From positions 1 to 7,774 of the forward strand of contig CALIXC010000038.1 of the NCBI GenBank assembly GCA_938046755.1: a stretch of DNA of 7,774 nt. Direction: 5' to 3'. Below, one piece after another: positions 7,760 through 7,774 of the stretch (positions within the stretch are counted from its first letter, which is position 1; each line of letters begins with the position of its first letter). The notes below the pieces were generated by a model. That model made no database searches and had not been told where the DNA came from. It saw only the letters and a list, made by a program, of their open reading frames with translations. The stretch is from an uncultured Lautropia sp. (GTDB taxonomy: Bacteria > Pseudomonadota > Gammaproteobacteria > Burkholderiales > Burkholderiaceae_E). The translations under genes were made by a program, and so were the position numbers.

Positions 7760-7774
7760 GATTTGCCTAATCAA
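7688..7774. mobile_element. Possible end of an insertion sequence interrupting mazF
   Basis: Sequence unrelated to mazF starts abruptly at or near 7688 with GGGCACCTCGAAATTCCC, preceded by TTA (7685-7687), which could be a short target duplication. A G-run followed by ACCTC and GAAA recalls ends of some IS5-like elements in betaproteobacteria; this is from memory and unchecked. This stretch is also less GC-rich than its surroundings. Only 87 bp are visible, with no recognisable transposase, so the element and its family remain unproven. Confidence 0.4.

Overview
The window is a GC-rich (roughly two-thirds G+C by eye) bacterial chromosome segment. Its proteins (ExoI, a GlgB without the N1 domain, an L-lactate dehydrogenase of the LldD family, an LDHD-type flavoprotein) and its codon use suggest a betaproteobacterium, probably Burkholderiales. 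That placement is inference from family resemblance, not a search result.

Left half (1-3814, minus strand): three tightly packed genes transcribed leftwards. FMN-dependent L-lactate dehydrogenase (lldD) overlaps exonuclease I (sbcB) by 4 nt. sbcB overlaps glycogen branching enzyme (glgB) by 26 nt, and glgB runs off the left edge. The overlaps suggest one operon with translational coupling, an odd mix of lactate oxidation, DNA repair and glycogen synthesis.

Middle (3815-5463): a 245-bp divergent intergenic region separates lldD from a rightward FAD-linked D-lactate dehydrogenase-type gene. Together the pair would oxidise both lactate stereoisomers to pyruvate. No lactate permease or regulator gene lies in the window.

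Right part (5464-7774, plus strand): an accessory-looking stretch. It starts with a type II toxin-antitoxin pair (ribbon-helix-helix antitoxin plus PIN-domain toxin) that has a recognisable promoter with an inverted repeat over its -10 element. The pair is flanked by an imperfect 22-bp direct repeat; the left copy is the 3' end of the D-lactate dehydrogenase gene. Next is a five-helix membrane protein resembling the Yip1 family, with an unusual hydrophilic tail. Last comes a MazE-family (DUF3018-like) antitoxin with a perfect 12-bp palindrome in its promoter spacer, followed by a mazF toxin gene that loses homology after about 22 codons. The sequence beyond that break may be the end of an insertion sequence cut by the window edge.

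I found no rRNA, tRNA or CRISPR array, and no gene-free stretch longer than 245 bp. The clearest unusual signals are the direct repeat around the PIN module, the broken mazEF module, and a low-GC patch inside sbcB.
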